Shown: positions 37,954 through 47,349, counted from the stretch's first letter. The stretch is 64,000 nt of DNA from Streptomyces sp. NBC_00273 (GCF_036178145.1 NZ_CP108067.1:2852001-2916000), one strand, 5' to 3'. The notes: a model not told the origin generated them from the letters alone. Made by a program: numbers and translations.

Positions 37954-39417
37954 TCAGCCGACCCCGAGCCAGTGCTCGATCGGGTTCAGGGCGAAGAACA
38001 CCAGGAAGATCCCGGTCAGCGCCCACATGAAGCCGCCGATCTCCCGGGCCTTGCCCTGAGCGATCTTGATGGCGACGTAGGAGATCACGCCGGCGGCGAC
38101 GCCGGCCGTGATCGAGTAGGTGAACGGCATGATCACGACGGTCAGGAAGACCGGGATCGCGGTCGCGCTGTCGGCCCAGTCCACGTGGCGGGCGTTCTGC
38201 ATCATCATCGCGCCGATGACGACCAGGGCCGCGGAGGCGACCTCACCCGGGACGATCTGCGTGATCGGGGTGAAGAAGAGGCAGGCGGCGAAGAACAGGC
38301 CGGTGACCACGGAGGCGAGACCCGTGCGGGCACCCTCGCCGACGCCGGTCGCGGACTCGACGAAGACGGTCTGGCCGGAGCCGCCCGCGATGCCACCGAT
38401 GGCGCCACCGGCGCCGTCGATGAAGAGCGCCTTGGACAGACCCGGCATGCGGCCCTTGTCGTCGGCCAGCTTGGCCTCGGTGCCGACACCGATGATGGTG
38501 GCCATGGCGTCGAAGAAACCGGCGAGCACCAGCGTGAAGACGATCATGCCGATCGTCATGTAGCCGACGTCGCCCCAGCCGCCGAAGGAGACGTCACCGA
38601 AGAGCGAGAAGTTCGGCATCGAGACCGCGGATCCGTCGAGCTCCGGCGGGCCGTTCTTCCAGGCCTTGGGGTCGATGTCCACGACGGCGTTGAGGATCGC
38701 GGCCAGGACCGTACCGCCGACGATGCCGATCAGGATGGCGCCGGGCACCTTGCGGGCCTGGAGCATGAAGATGGCGACCAGGGTGATGCAGAAGAGCAGC
38801 ACGGGCCAGCCGGACAGCTCGCCGACCGCACCGAGCTGGACGGGGGGACCGAACTCCGGACCCTTGCCGACGAAACCGGCCTTGAAGAAGCCGATCAGGG
38901 CGACGAAGAGGCCGATGCCCATGGTGATCGCGTGCTTGAGCGCGAGGGGGATCGCGTTCATGATCATCTCTCGGAGGCCGGTGACGACCAGGAGACAGAT
39001 CACGACACCGTAGACCACACACATGCCCATGGCCTGCGGCCAGGTCATCTGGGGGGCCACCTGCGAGGCCAGCACGCCGGACACGGAGAGACCGGCGGCG
39101 AGGGCGAGCGGCACCTTGCCGACGAAGCCCATCAGGAGCGTGGTGACGGCTGCGGCGAACGCGGTGGCGGTGATGATCGCCGACCCGTCCATCACCGTGC
39201 CGGCGACGTCCTTGCCCGACAGGAGCAGGGGGTTGAGCAGGAGGATGTACGCCATCGCCATGAAGGTCGTGATACCGCCACGAACCTCGTTGCCGACGTT
39301 TGAGCCTCTGTGCGTTATATGGAAATAGCGGTCGAGCCAGGACCGTCCGGCGGGCGGCTGGGAGCCGTCGCCGGCCTCCTCCGCGGTGGTCTTGGGCTCT
39401 ACTGACGACTGGGTCAT
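37954..39417 (-). CDS. NCS2/AzgA-type purine permease
   Basis: 487 residues from ATG 39417. About 12-14 membrane segments. Typical family stretches are SNVGNEVRGGITTFMAMAYILLLNP, MGFVGKVPLALAAGLSVSG, LVLAGFFDAMATIIGVG and GGSGQTVFVESATGVGEGARTGL. AzgA-like members carry hypoxanthine, guanine, adenine or xanthine with protons. It lies between the xanthine dehydrogenase genes and the XdhC chaperone, so uptake is linked to xanthine oxidation. The start codon abuts a leader hairpin that contains the weak GGGAG ribosome site. Confidence 0.92.
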   Translation of the reverse strand: MTQSSVEPKTTAEEAGDGSQPPAGRSWLDRYFHITHRGSNVGNEVRGGITTFMAMAYILLLNPLLLSGKDVAGTVMDGSAIITATAFAAAVTTLLMGFVGKVPLALAAGLSVSGVLASQVAPQMTWPQAMGMCVVYGVVICLLVVTGLREMIMNAIPLALKHAITMGIGLFVALIGFFKAGFVGKGPEFGPPVQLGAVGELSGWPVLLFCITLVAIFMLQARKVPGAILIGIVGGTVLAAILNAVVDIDPKAWKNGPPELDGSAVSMPNFSLFGDVSFGGWGDVGYMTIGMIVFTLVLAGFFDAMATIIGVGTEAKLADDKGRMPGLSKALFIDGAGGAIGGIAGGSGQTVFVESATGVGEGARTGLASVVTGLFFAACLFFTPITQIVPGEVASAALVVIGAMMMQNARHVDWADSATAIPVFLTVVIMPFTYSITAGVAAGVISYVAIKIAQGKAREIGGFMWALTGIFLVFFALNPIEHWLGVG

Positions 39418-39449
39418 GGTGCCTAACTCCCAAGGTTCAAAGGGGCACC
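39418..39449 (-). promoter_or_regulatory. Hairpin enclosing the permease ribosome-binding site
   Basis: On the minus strand GGTGCC (39449-39444) can pair with GGCACC (39423-39418), leaving the GGGAG ribosome site in the loop/stem and ending at the ATG. About 280 bases of leader lie upstream (39450-39701) with no gene visible. This resembles a translation-control element, but no known riboswitch class was recognised. Confidence 0.4.
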
Positions 39450-39701
39450 CGCTTGGAGATTGGAGACGCGGGATTTGGGATGCTGCGTTTGGCTGCACGA
39501 CCCGGGGTGACGGCCCGAGGCGACGCGAATGTTCACTGCGTTTACTGCGGGTAGTGCGGGGGTGACCGCTGGTACCACGGGGGTTCTTGCAGGGGTACTG
39601 CCAGGTGAAGGGACCGCGAGCGGTGCGGTGCTTCGTACGTCCTCCGGACGGTGTGGCGCGAAGTGTGACGTTCCCATGTACACCGCCCGGAGAGTCTGAG
39701 G

Positions 39702-39729
39702 GGTCCGGGGGCCTCGCGGCCCCCGGACC
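39702..39729 (-). terminator. Hairpin downstream of the xanthine dehydrogenase large subunit
   Basis: GGTCCGGGGGCC and GGCCCCCGGACC form a near-perfect stem, 9 bases past the stop, separating the dehydrogenase operon from the permease leader. Confidence 0.8.
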
Positions 39730-39737
39730 ACGCCGTC

Positions 39738-42140
39738 CTAGAGGGTCCCGGTAAGGGCTTCCGGACGGATCGGCGTCTTGTTGATCTCCAGACCCGTCGC
39801 CTGCCGGATCGCCGCGATGACGGCCGGGGTGGACGAGAGGGTCGGGGCCTCGCCCATACCGCGCAGGCCGTAGGGGGCCTTCGGGTCGGCGAGCTCCAGG
39901 ACGTCGACCGGGATGGTCGGGGTGTCCAGGATGGTCGGGATCAGATAGTCCGTGAAGGAGGGGTTGCGCACCTTCGCGGTCTTCGGGTCCACGATGATCT
40001 CTTCCATGATCGCGACGCCGAGACCCTGGGTGGTACCACCCTGGATCTGGCCGACCACGGAAAGCATGTTGAGGGCCTTGCCGACGTCCTGCGCGGTCGC
40101 CAGCTCGACGACCTTGACCAGGCCGAGCTCGGTGTCCACCTCGACGACCGCGCGGTGCGCGGCGAAGGTGTACTGGACGTGGCCGTTGCCCTGGCCGGTG
40201 ACCAGGTCGAAGGGCTCGGTCGGCGCGTGACGGAACTCGAGCTCGAGGTCGATGGCCTCGTCGCCCAGGATGTCGGCGATGTCCGCGAGGACCTCGCCGC
40301 CGTCGGTGACGACCTTGCCGCCTTCCAGGAGCAGCTCGGCCGTGGCCCACGCCGGGTGGTACGAGCCGTTCTTGCGGCGGCCGATCTCCAGGAGGGCCTC
40401 GCGGACCGCCTCACAGGTGTTCTTCACGGCGCCACCGGTCATGTACGTCTGCCGGGAGGCGGACGTGGAACCGGCGGAGCCGACCTGCGTGTCGGCCGGG
40501 TGGATGGTCACCTGCGTGACGCCCAGCTCGGTACGGGCGATCTGCGTGTGGACGGTGATGCCGCCCTGGCCGACCTCCGCCATGGCCGTGTGGACCATCG
40601 CGACGGGCTCGCCGTTGATGACCTCCAGCCGTACGCGGGCGGTCGAGTAGTCGTCGAAGCCCTCGGAGAAGCCGACGTTCTTGATGCCGACCGCGTAGCC
40701 GACGCCGCGGACGACGCCCTCGCCGTGGGTGGTGTTCGAGAGGCCACCGGGCAGCGCGCGGACGTCCGCGCTCTCGCCGGCGGACTCCCACTGGCGCTCG
40801 GGCGGCAGCGGGCGGGCCTTGACCCGGCGCAGCAGCTCGGCGACCGGCGCCGGGGCGTCCACGACCTGGCCTGTGGGCATGATCGTGCCCTGCTCCATGG
40901 CGTTCAGCTGGCGGAACTCGACCGGGTCCATGCCCAGCTTCGCCGCGAGCTTGTCCATCTGGGCCTCGTAGGCGAAGCAGGCCTGGACGGCGCCGAAGCC
41001 GCGCATCGCGCCACAGGGCGGGTTGTTCGTGTAGAGCGCGATCGCCTCGATGTCCACGTCCTCCAGGACGTAGGGACCCACCGAGAGCGAGGAGGCGTTG
41101 CCCACGACCGCCGGGGAGGCGGACGCGTACGCGCCGCCATCCAGGACGATCTTGCACTTCATGTGCGTGAGCTTGCCCTCCTTGGTGGCGCCGTGCTCGT
41201 AGTAGAGCTTCGCCGGGTGGCGGTGCACGTGGCCGAAGAAGGACTCGAACCGGTTGTAGACGATCTTGACCGGCTTGTTCGTGGCCAGGGCCAGGAGGCA
41301 GGCGTGGATCTGCATCGAGATGTCCTCGCGGCCGCCGAAGGCACCGCCGACGCCCGAGAGCGTCATGCGGACCTTCTCCGGCGGGAGGCCCAGGACCGGG
41401 GCGATCTGCTGGAGGTCCGAGTGCAGCCACTGGGTGGCGACGTACAGCTCGACACCGCCGTCCTCGGACGGCACGGCCAGACCGGACTCCGGGCCGAGGA
41501 AGGCCTGGTCCTGCATGCCGAAGGTGTACTCGCCCTCGACGATGACGTCGGCGCGCTTGCGGGCCTCTTCCACGTTGCCGCGGATGATCGGCTGGCGGTG
41601 CACGATGTTCGGGTGCGGAACGTGACCGATGTGGTGGTCGGTGCGGCCCTCGTGGATCAGGGGCGCGCCCGGGGCGAGGGCGGAGGCCTCGTCGGTGACG
41701 AGCGGCAGCTCGCGGTAGTCGATCCTGATCTTGGCGGCCGCGCGGCGGGCGGTCTCCGGGTGGTCGGCGGCCACGAGGGCGACCGGCTCACCGTGGTGGC
41801 GTACCCGGCCGTTGGCGAGCACCGGGGTGTCCTGGATCTCCAGGCCGTAGTTCTTCATCTCGGCCGGCAGGTCGTCGTACGTCAGCACCGAGTACACGCC
41901 GGGCATGGCGAGCGCCTCGGAGATGTCGATGGAGACGATCTCGGCGTGGGCGACGGTGCTGCGCAGCGTCTGGCCCCAGAGCATGTCCTCGTGCCACATG
42001 TCCGAGGAGTACGCGAACTCGCCGGTGACCTTGAGGGTGCCGTCCGGGCGGAGAATCGATTCGCCGATGCCGCCCTTGGTGTGCTCCTGGGTGACGTTCG
42101 TCGGCGTACCGGCGGGCACGGTGCGGGTGTTCTGCGCCAT
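39738..42140 (-). CDS. Xanthine dehydrogenase molybdenum-cofactor subunit
   Basis: 800 residues from ATG 42140. The aldehyde-oxidase/xanthine-dehydrogenase a/b hammerhead domain begins near residue 30 (GGIGESILRPDGTLKVTGEFAYSSD). Molybdopterin-binding regions follow, with GVGGAFGGREDISMQ, NPPCGAMRGFGAVQACFAYE and the active-site Glu region near the end (LRGMGEAPTLSSTPAVIAAI). It hydroxylates hypoxanthine and xanthine to urate. The gene is 2 bases after the stop of the 2Fe-2S subunit and last of three. The PucR regulator diverges from this operon. Confidence 0.94.
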   Translation of the reverse strand: MAQNTRTVPAGTPTNVTQEHTKGGIGESILRPDGTLKVTGEFAYSSDMWHEDMLWGQTLRSTVAHAEIVSIDISEALAMPGVYSVLTYDDLPAEMKNYGLEIQDTPVLANGRVRHHGEPVALVAADHPETARRAAAKIRIDYRELPLVTDEASALAPGAPLIHEGRTDHHIGHVPHPNIVHRQPIIRGNVEEARKRADVIVEGEYTFGMQDQAFLGPESGLAVPSEDGGVELYVATQWLHSDLQQIAPVLGLPPEKVRMTLSGVGGAFGGREDISMQIHACLLALATNKPVKIVYNRFESFFGHVHRHPAKLYYEHGATKEGKLTHMKCKIVLDGGAYASASPAVVGNASSLSVGPYVLEDVDIEAIALYTNNPPCGAMRGFGAVQACFAYEAQMDKLAAKLGMDPVEFRQLNAMEQGTIMPTGQVVDAPAPVAELLRRVKARPLPPERQWESAGESADVRALPGGLSNTTHGEGVVRGVGYAVGIKNVGFSEGFDDYSTARVRLEVINGEPVAMVHTAMAEVGQGGITVHTQIARTELGVTQVTIHPADTQVGSAGSTSASRQTYMTGGAVKNTCEAVREALLEIGRRKNGSYHPAWATAELLLEGGKVVTDGGEVLADIADILGDEAIDLELEFRHAPTEPFDLVTGQGNGHVQYTFAAHRAVVEVDTELGLVKVVELATAQDVGKALNMLSVVGQIQGGTTQGLGVAIMEEIIVDPKTAKVRNPSFTDYLIPTILDTPTIPVDVLELADPKAPYGLRGMGEAPTLSSTPAVIAAIRQATGLEINKTPIRPEALTGTL

Positions 42141-42142
42141 GG

Positions 42143-42760
42143 TCAGACCGCCTCTCCCTGACGGGCGGCCGCGAGGCGGACCGCGTCGAGGATCTTCTCG
42201 TAACCCGTGCAGCGGCAGAGGTTGCCGGACAGGGCCTCACGGATGTCCTGGTCGGACGGGGAGGAGTTCTCCTCCAGGAGCGCGTCCGCCTGGATCAGCA
42301 GACCCGGGGTGCAGAAACCGCACTGGACGGCGCCGGCGTCGATGAACGCCTGCTGGATGGTGGAGAGCTCCACGCCCTCACCGGTCTGCGAGTCAGCCGC
42401 TCGACCGGGCCCGTGCGCCTGCCACTGCTTGGCCGCGTCCAGGGACACGCCCTTGCTGCCGCAACCGCCGCCGGTGCCGCAGGCACCGCCGTGGCCGTGC
42501 TCGTCGCGCTGCTTGGAGAACTCCGCCAGGCCCTCGACGGTCACGACGTCGCGACCCTCGACCTGACCGGCCGCCACCAGGCACGAACAGACCGGTACGC
42601 CGTCGAGACGGACGGTGCAGGAACCGCACTCGCCCTGCTCACAGGCGTTCTTGGAGCCCGGCAGGCCCAGGCGCTCGCGCAGGACGTACAGGAGGGACTC
42701 GCCCTCCCACACGTCGTCGGCTTCCTGCTGACGGCCGTTGACCGTGAAATTGACGCGCAT
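42143..42760 (-). CDS. Xanthine dehydrogenase 2Fe-2S subunit with a Gly/His/Cys-rich insert
   Basis: 205 residues from ATG 42760. The plant-type ferredoxin cluster (C-x4-C-x2-C ... C in CEQGECGSCTVRLDGVPVC) and the second helical cluster (CGFCTPG ... CRCTGY) are complete, so both 2Fe-2S centres should form. Compared with the usual ~160-170 residues there is an extra stretch (about 85-130) including HGHGGACGTGGGCGSKG and a hydrophilic tail. It passes electrons from the molybdenum centre to FAD. It lies between the FAD and molybdenum subunits with 2-base gaps, so stoichiometric expression is expected. Confidence 0.94.
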   Translation of the reverse strand: MRVNFTVNGRQQEADDVWEGESLLYVLRERLGLPGSKNACEQGECGSCTVRLDGVPVCSCLVAAGQVEGRDVVTVEGLAEFSKQRDEHGHGGACGTGGGCGSKGVSLDAAKQWQAHGPGRAADSQTGEGVELSTIQQAFIDAGAVQCGFCTPGLLIQADALLEENSSPSDQDIREALSGNLCRCTGYEKILDAVRLAAARQGEAV

Positions 42761-42762
42761 GA

Positions 42763-43659
42763 TTACGCAGCCCCTTCAAGCGAGCGGCCGTTGCCGGTAC
42801 CGCGGTACTGCTCCCAGGTCCAGACGAGCTGGCGGCGAGCCATGATGCCGACCGCGTGACGGCGGTACTTCGCCGTGCCGCGGACGTCGTCGATCGGGTT
42901 GGCCGCGCCGGAGGCGAGGTCACCGAACTGCTTGGCGATCGACGGGGTGATGACCTTGCCCGACTCCCAGAAGCCGCCCTCTTCGAGCGCGGCGTTCAGG
43001 AACTCCTCGGCGGCCTTCGCCCGGATCGGGGTCGGCGCGGCCGAGCCGATGCCGGTGCGGACCGTGCGGGTCTCGGGGTGCAGCGCCAGACCGAACGCGC
43101 AGACCGCGATGACCATCGCGTTGCGGGAGCCGACCTTGGAGTACTGCTGGGGGCCGTCCGCCTTCTTGACGTGAACGGTCTTGATGAGCTCGTCGGCGGC
43201 CAGCGCGTTGCGCTTCACACCTGTGTAGAACTCGTCGATCGGGATGAGGCGGGAGCCGCGTACGGACTCCACCTCGACCTCGGCGCCCGCCGCGAGCAGC
43301 GCGGGGTGGGAGTCGCCGGCCGGCGAAGCGCAACCGAGGTTGCCGCCGACACCGCCGCGGTTGCGGATCTGCGGGGACGCGACCGTGTGCGAGGCGAGCG
43401 CGAGTCCCGGGAGCTCCGTACGGAGGTTCTCCATGATCTGGGTGTACGGGACGGAGGCGCCCAGGCGAACCACGTCCTCGCCGACCTCCCATTCCCGCAG
43501 CAGACCGATGCGGTTCAGGTCCAGGAGGTACTCCGGCCGGCGGTGGTCGAAGTTGATCTCGACCATCACGTCGGTGCCACCCGCAATCGGCACAGCTGAG
43601 GGGAACTCGGCCTTAGCGGCGAGCGCCTCCTCCCAGCTGGCGGGGCGAAGGAAGTCCAT
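42763..43659 (-). CDS. Xanthine dehydrogenase FAD-binding subunit
   Basis: 298 residues from ATG 43659 (MDFLRPASWEEAL), preceded by GAAGAGAG. The FAD-binding loops are PIAGGTDVMVEIN and RNRGGVGGNLGCASPAGDSHPALLA, and the C-terminal CO-dehydrogenase-flavoprotein-like domain follows after about 180. It transfers electrons from the iron-sulfur subunit to NAD+. It is the first gene of the three-subunit operon, divergent from pucR. Confidence 0.94.
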   Translation of the reverse strand: MDFLRPASWEEALAAKAEFPSAVPIAGGTDVMVEINFDHRRPEYLLDLNRIGLLREWEVGEDVVRLGASVPYTQIMENLRTELPGLALASHTVASPQIRNRGGVGGNLGCASPAGDSHPALLAAGAEVEVESVRGSRLIPIDEFYTGVKRNALAADELIKTVHVKKADGPQQYSKVGSRNAMVIAVCAFGLALHPETRTVRTGIGSAAPTPIRAKAAEEFLNAALEEGGFWESGKVITPSIAKQFGDLASGAANPIDDVRGTAKYRRHAVGIMARRQLVWTWEQYRGTGNGRSLEGAA

Positions 43660-43912
43660 GAGCGGCTCTCTTCTTCTTCATCGTGTCGTTTACTTCAAGC
43701 CAGGAGGCCCGAGAGTCCTCGACTGGTCGTTCACGTGCTGTTAACGCGGTGTGGACCCAGTACACAAGCCGCTCGCCCCCCGGTGCAGTCACTGAAACCA
43801 TGAAGGAGTTGGCTGACGGCCTCCCTCGTCTTGTAGATTCGTATGAAAGGCAGGATGCGACGACCTGCCCGATTTCCAACGGCAACATTCGAGACAGATC
43901 GGCGGCGACATC
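43660..43912. promoter_or_regulatory. Divergent control region between pucR and the xanthine dehydrogenase operon
   Basis: 253 bases with no gene. A plausible plus-strand promoter is TTGGCT (43809-43814) with TAGATT (43834-43839), 19 bases between them, 74 bases upstream of pucR. The region is the obvious place for PucR binding, but I see no clear large palindrome. Confidence 0.4.
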
Positions 43913-45592
43913 ATGCGGCTGCGCGCACTGCTGGAAACCGAGGCGCTGGGGCTGCGGCTGCTCGGCGGCGAGGGTGAACTCGACCGGACGGTCCGCGGGG
44001 TCATGACGACCGACCTACGGGATCCCAGCCGGTACCTGTCGGGGGGCGAACTCGTCTTGACGGGCCTGGCATGGAGACGAAATTCAGCCGACTCCGAGCC
44101 ATTCGTACGAATCCTCGCGAGCGCGGGCGTCGCCGGGCTCGCCGCGGGTGAGGCGGAGCTGCAGGCCATTCCCGATGATCTCGTTTCGGCCTGTGTGCGC
44201 AACCGGCTGCCGCTGTTCGCCGTGAACGAGGACGTTGCATTCGCCACGATCACCGAGTACGTCGTCCGGCAGGTTTCGGGCGAGCGCGCCGGAGACCTCG
44301 CGGCCGTCGTCGACCGACACCGCCGGCTGATGACCTCGGGGCCGGCCGGTGGCGGCCCCGACGTGGTGCTCGATCTGCTCACCACCGACCTCGATCTCCG
44401 GGCCTGGGTGCTGTCCCCCACCGGCCGGCAGATCGCCGGGGCGGGCGAGCCGCTGGCGCCGGGCGTGTGCGCAGCACTGGCGGGCGAGCACCTTGCGGCG
44501 GTCCGGACGGGCCGTAGGGGGCCGCATCGGATCTCCATCCAGGGTATTACCTACTCGCTCTTCCCGATCAGGGGACACGGGCGCGGGGCCGCCGGTCCGG
44601 GGGCCCGCGACGTGCGCGAGACCGTGCTCTCGGACTGGCTGCTGGCCGTCGAGGCGGACGCGGGCGACTGGCCCGCCGAGCGCCTCGACCTGCTGCAGGG
44701 CGTCACCCAGCTGATCGCCGTGGAGCGGGACCGGCGCGACGCGGCCCGCACCGTGCGCCGCCGCCTCGCACAGGAGGTCCTCGAACTGGTCCAGACGGGT
44801 GCCCCGCCCGCGGAGATCGCCGCCCGCCTGCGGGTCGCGGCCCCGGTGCTGCTGCCCGGGCTGGGCGCCGCCCCGCACTGGCAGGTCGTCGTGGCCCGGG
44901 TGGACTGGGAGGGCGGGGACGTCCCCGGCGGCCCGGTGGCCCAGTCACTGCTGGAGGAGATCCTCGTCGACCCGTCCGTCTCGGGGCCCGAGCCCTCGGA
45001 CCGGATCGCCGTCGCCCATGCGGGTGACGAGGCCATCGCCCTGGTGCCGCTGCCCTCGCTCTCCGGGGACGCCGGGGAGGACAAGGGCCCGGATTCCGCC
45101 CTGCACGCCGACGAGCTGCTCGCGGCCGTACGGGACCCCCTGGCGGCCGGTCTGGCCGACGACGGCCGGCTCACGCTGGGCGTCAGCGCGGCCGTGCACT
45201 CGGCCGAGGGGCTGCGCGGGGCGCTGGAGGAGGCCCGGCACGCCCGCCGGGTGGCCGCGGCGCGCCCGGGCCGGGTCTGCGCGGCGGGCCACCACGAGCT
45301 GGCCTCGCACGTGCTGCTGCTGCCGTTCGTCCCGGACGACGTCCGCCGCGCCTTCACGGCCCGGCTGCTGGACCCGCTGCGGGACTACGACCGGCGCCAC
45401 CGCGCGGAGCTCATCCCGACGCTGGAGGCGTTCCTGGACTGCGACGGTTCCTGGACCCGCTGCGCGACGCGGTTGCACCTGCACGTCAACACGCTGCGCT
45501 ACCGCGTCGGGCGAATCGAGCAGTTGACGGGGCGGGACCTGTCCCGGCTGGAGGACAAGCTCGACTTCTTCCTGGCACTGCGGATGAGCTGA
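43913..45592 (+). CDS. pucR: PucR-family regulator of purine catabolism
   Basis: 559 residues from ATG 43913. The N-terminal PucR ligand domain (about 1-130: VRGVMTTDLRDPSRYLSGGELVLTG) is followed by a GGDEF/CdaR-like middle region. A C-terminal PucR helix-turn-helix (about 505-559) has DGSWTRCATRLHLHVNTLRYRVGRIEQLTGRDL. It is divergent from the xanthine dehydrogenase operon, which it most likely controls in response to a purine intermediate. No strong ribosome site is visible before the ATG. Confidence 0.93.
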   Translation: MRLRALLETEALGLRLLGGEGELDRTVRGVMTTDLRDPSRYLSGGELVLTGLAWRRNSADSEPFVRILASAGVAGLAAGEAELQAIPDDLVSACVRNRLPLFAVNEDVAFATITEYVVRQVSGERAGDLAAVVDRHRRLMTSGPAGGGPDVVLDLLTTDLDLRAWVLSPTGRQIAGAGEPLAPGVCAALAGEHLAAVRTGRRGPHRISIQGITYSLFPIRGHGRGAAGPGARDVRETVLSDWLLAVEADAGDWPAERLDLLQGVTQLIAVERDRRDAARTVRRRLAQEVLELVQTGAPPAEIAARLRVAAPVLLPGLGAAPHWQVVVARVDWEGGDVPGGPVAQSLLEEILVDPSVSGPEPSDRIAVAHAGDEAIALVPLPSLSGDAGEDKGPDSALHADELLAAVRDPLAAGLADDGRLTLGVSAAVHSAEGLRGALEEARHARRVAAARPGRVCAAGHHELASHVLLLPFVPDDVRRAFTARLLDPLRDYDRRHRAELIPTLEAFLDCDGSWTRCATRLHLHVNTLRYRVGRIEQLTGRDLSRLEDKLDFFLALRMS

Positions 45593-45758
45593 GGAGATCC
45601 ACCCCCGGGCCACCGGGGTTCGGCCGCGGGACGGCTGATGATCCGTCCGGACTTTGTGAAAAAGTTCACCCAACCCCTTGGCCGAGGCCGTGAATCCGTG
45701 CTCTCATTTCGCCCCAGGGCTCAACGATGTGCTGCTTGCTTGCTTTGGGGAGGGCAAT

Positions 45759-46550
45759 GTGGCGGACACCGCCATGTCGGGTGCCGGAACAAGCGGAGGA
45801 GACGACCCCCTCCAGCGGGCGATATGGCGGCTGCGCTCGCGCGGCTGTTGGACGGATGCGGCGGCGCTGCTGACGCCGCACATCGGCAAGGCCGGCAGTG
45901 CCGGGGCGGCCGTGCAACGGACCGCGCTGCTGGTGGAGCGGTGCCTGTTCACCGGGCAGGGCTGGGCCGAGGCCGAGGACGCGCTGCGGATCGCCGAGGC
46001 GGTGTCCCAGGACGACGACGACCGGGGTGCGGCTGCGTGCGAGCGGGGCCAGCTGGCGTACGCCGCCACCGTGCTCGGCGTGCGCGACCGGGCCGACGAG
46101 GCCCGCTCCGCGCTGGGCCGGGCCGCGGCCCTGCTGTCCCCGCAGTCCCGGACCCGCCCGCTGCTGGACTTCCGGCGGGGGCTCGTCGCCGAGCACCTCG
46201 CGGACGCCCCGCAATCGGCCCGGCCGGCGTACCACCGGGCCCACGCGGGGGCGGAAGCGCACGGGGACACCCTGCTGCTGTCCTTCACCTGGCGGCACCT
46301 GGCCGCGCTGGCCCTGCGGGACGGGGAGGTGGCCGAGGCCCGCAAGGGCTTCGCGGAGTCCCTGCGCATCCGCGAGGACCTGGGCTTCCTGATCGGCACG
46401 GCCCCGGCGCTGGCCGCCCTGGCCGAGGCCGAACCGGAACCGGAGGCCACCCGGCTGCGCGCGGAGGCCCGCCGCCTGTTCCACCTGCTGGGCGGCATCC
46501 CCACCTGGCTGGCGGACCAACTCCACCCGACCCCTTCGCCTGCGGCGTAG
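45759..46550 (+). CDS. TPR-like helical repeat protein
   Basis: 263 residues from GTG 45759, chosen because GGGGAGGG sits just upstream; ATG 45774 is also possible and a longer frame from 45678 has no ribosome site. The sequence is almost wholly alpha-helical with tetratricopeptide-like units (AYHRAHAGAEAHGDTLLLSFTWRHLAALAL, RDGEVAEARKGFAESLRIREDLG). No signal or membrane segment, no catalytic motif. Such Streptomyces proteins are usually uncharacterised protein-binding scaffolds. It converges on the GntR gene. Confidence 0.8.
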   Translation: MADTAMSGAGTSGGDDPLQRAIWRLRSRGCWTDAAALLTPHIGKAGSAGAAVQRTALLVERCLFTGQGWAEAEDALRIAEAVSQDDDDRGAAACERGQLAYAATVLGVRDRADEARSALGRAAALLSPQSRTRPLLDFRRGLVAEHLADAPQSARPAYHRAHAGAEAHGDTLLLSFTWRHLAALALRDGEVAEARKGFAESLRIREDLGFLIGTAPALAALAEAEPEPEATRLRAEARRLFHLLGGIPTWLADQLHPTPSPAA

Positions 46551-46557
46551 CCCGCTC

Positions 46558-46604
46558 CGACCGTCACCCCAACGGCGCTCCGCGCCCGGGGTGGAGCACG
46601 GTCA
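46558..46604. terminator. Imperfect hairpin between TPR and GntR genes
   Basis: GACCGTCACCCC and GGGGTG-GAGC-ACGGTC can pair with a 4-base bulge. It overlaps the GntR stop codon at the junction of convergent genes, so it may terminate both. Confidence 0.45.
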
Positions 46605-47267
46605 GGCGGGGGAGCCCGCGAAGTGTTCGCGGACCAGCGACTCCACCACCGGGAGGTCCCGCGCGATCAGCGCCTCCAGCAGCGCCGAATGCTCCGCCGC
46701 ATCGGCCACGAGATCGGCCCGCCGAACCCGCGGAGCGCCCGGCAGGGGCCACTGGGCCCGGCGGTGGAGCTCCTCCGCCACCTGCACCAGCTGCTCGTTG
46801 CCGGCCAGCCGCAGCACCGCCCGGTGGAAGTCCCGGTCCGCCGCCGCGTACCCCGGCAGGTCACCGGCCGCCGCCGCCTCGGCCGTGGCGGCGGCGGCCG
46901 GACGCAGGGCCTCCCAGGTGACCGCCGGAACCGTGCGGGCCAGCCGGATCATCACGGGCACTTCGAGCAGCGCCCGCACCTCGGCCAGCTCGGCGAGCTC
47001 CTTCGGGGTGCGGGAGAGCACGCGGAAGCCCCGGTTGGGGAGGCACTCCACCGCCCCTTCCACGGCCAGCTGCTGCATCGCCTCGCGCACGGGGGTCGCG
47101 GAGACCCCGAAGCGCTCCCCGAGGGCCGGGCCCGAGTAGATCTCCCCCGGCACCAGCTCTCCGTCGATCAGGGCCGCGCGCAGCGCGTCGAGCACCTGAC
47201 CGCGCACCGAATGGCGCAACACCTTCTGCCTTTGTGCCGGCACCCGGGCCTGGGCCGTTTCGTGCAC
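46602..47267 (-). CDS. GntR-family (FadR subfamily, FCD domain) regulator
   Basis: 221 residues from the start at 47267. The N-terminal winged helix (about 18-75) has LDALRAALIDGELVPGEIYSGPALGERFGVSATPVREAMQQL with the GntR recognition helix. The C-terminal FCD all-helical domain binds metal and a carboxylic ligand (DRDFHRAVLRLAGN, EHSALLEALIARD). Target unknown. It diverges from the ferric reductase gene, and its start lies about 80 bases from an iron box, but iron control of the regulator itself is unproven. Confidence 0.9.
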   Translation of the reverse strand: MHETAQARVPAQRQKVLRHSVRGQVLDALRAALIDGELVPGEIYSGPALGERFGVSATPVREAMQQLAVEGAVECLPNRGFRVLSRTPKELAELAEVRALLEVPVMIRLARTVPAVTWEALRPAAAATAEAAAAGDLPGYAAADRDFHRAVLRLAGNEQLVQVAEELHRRAQWPLPGAPRVRRADLVADAAEHSALLEALIARDLPVVESLVREHFAGSPA

Positions 47268-47349
47268 GCGGTCCTCCTCCGGGTCTCGACCTCTCCTGAG
47301 AATAGGTGACGGCGTGCGCGGGGAGGGGTGCGGATCGATCCGAATCAGG

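Noticed and set aside
40155..42161. A 668-codon plus-strand frame over the xanthine dehydrogenase large subunit
   Set aside because: Shadow of the real minus-strand gene: low-complexity sequence and no family pattern.
45638..46921. A 427-codon Arg/Pro-rich frame across the TPR gene and the start of the GntR gene
   Set aside because: It crosses two better-supported genes in other frames and has no recognisable motif.
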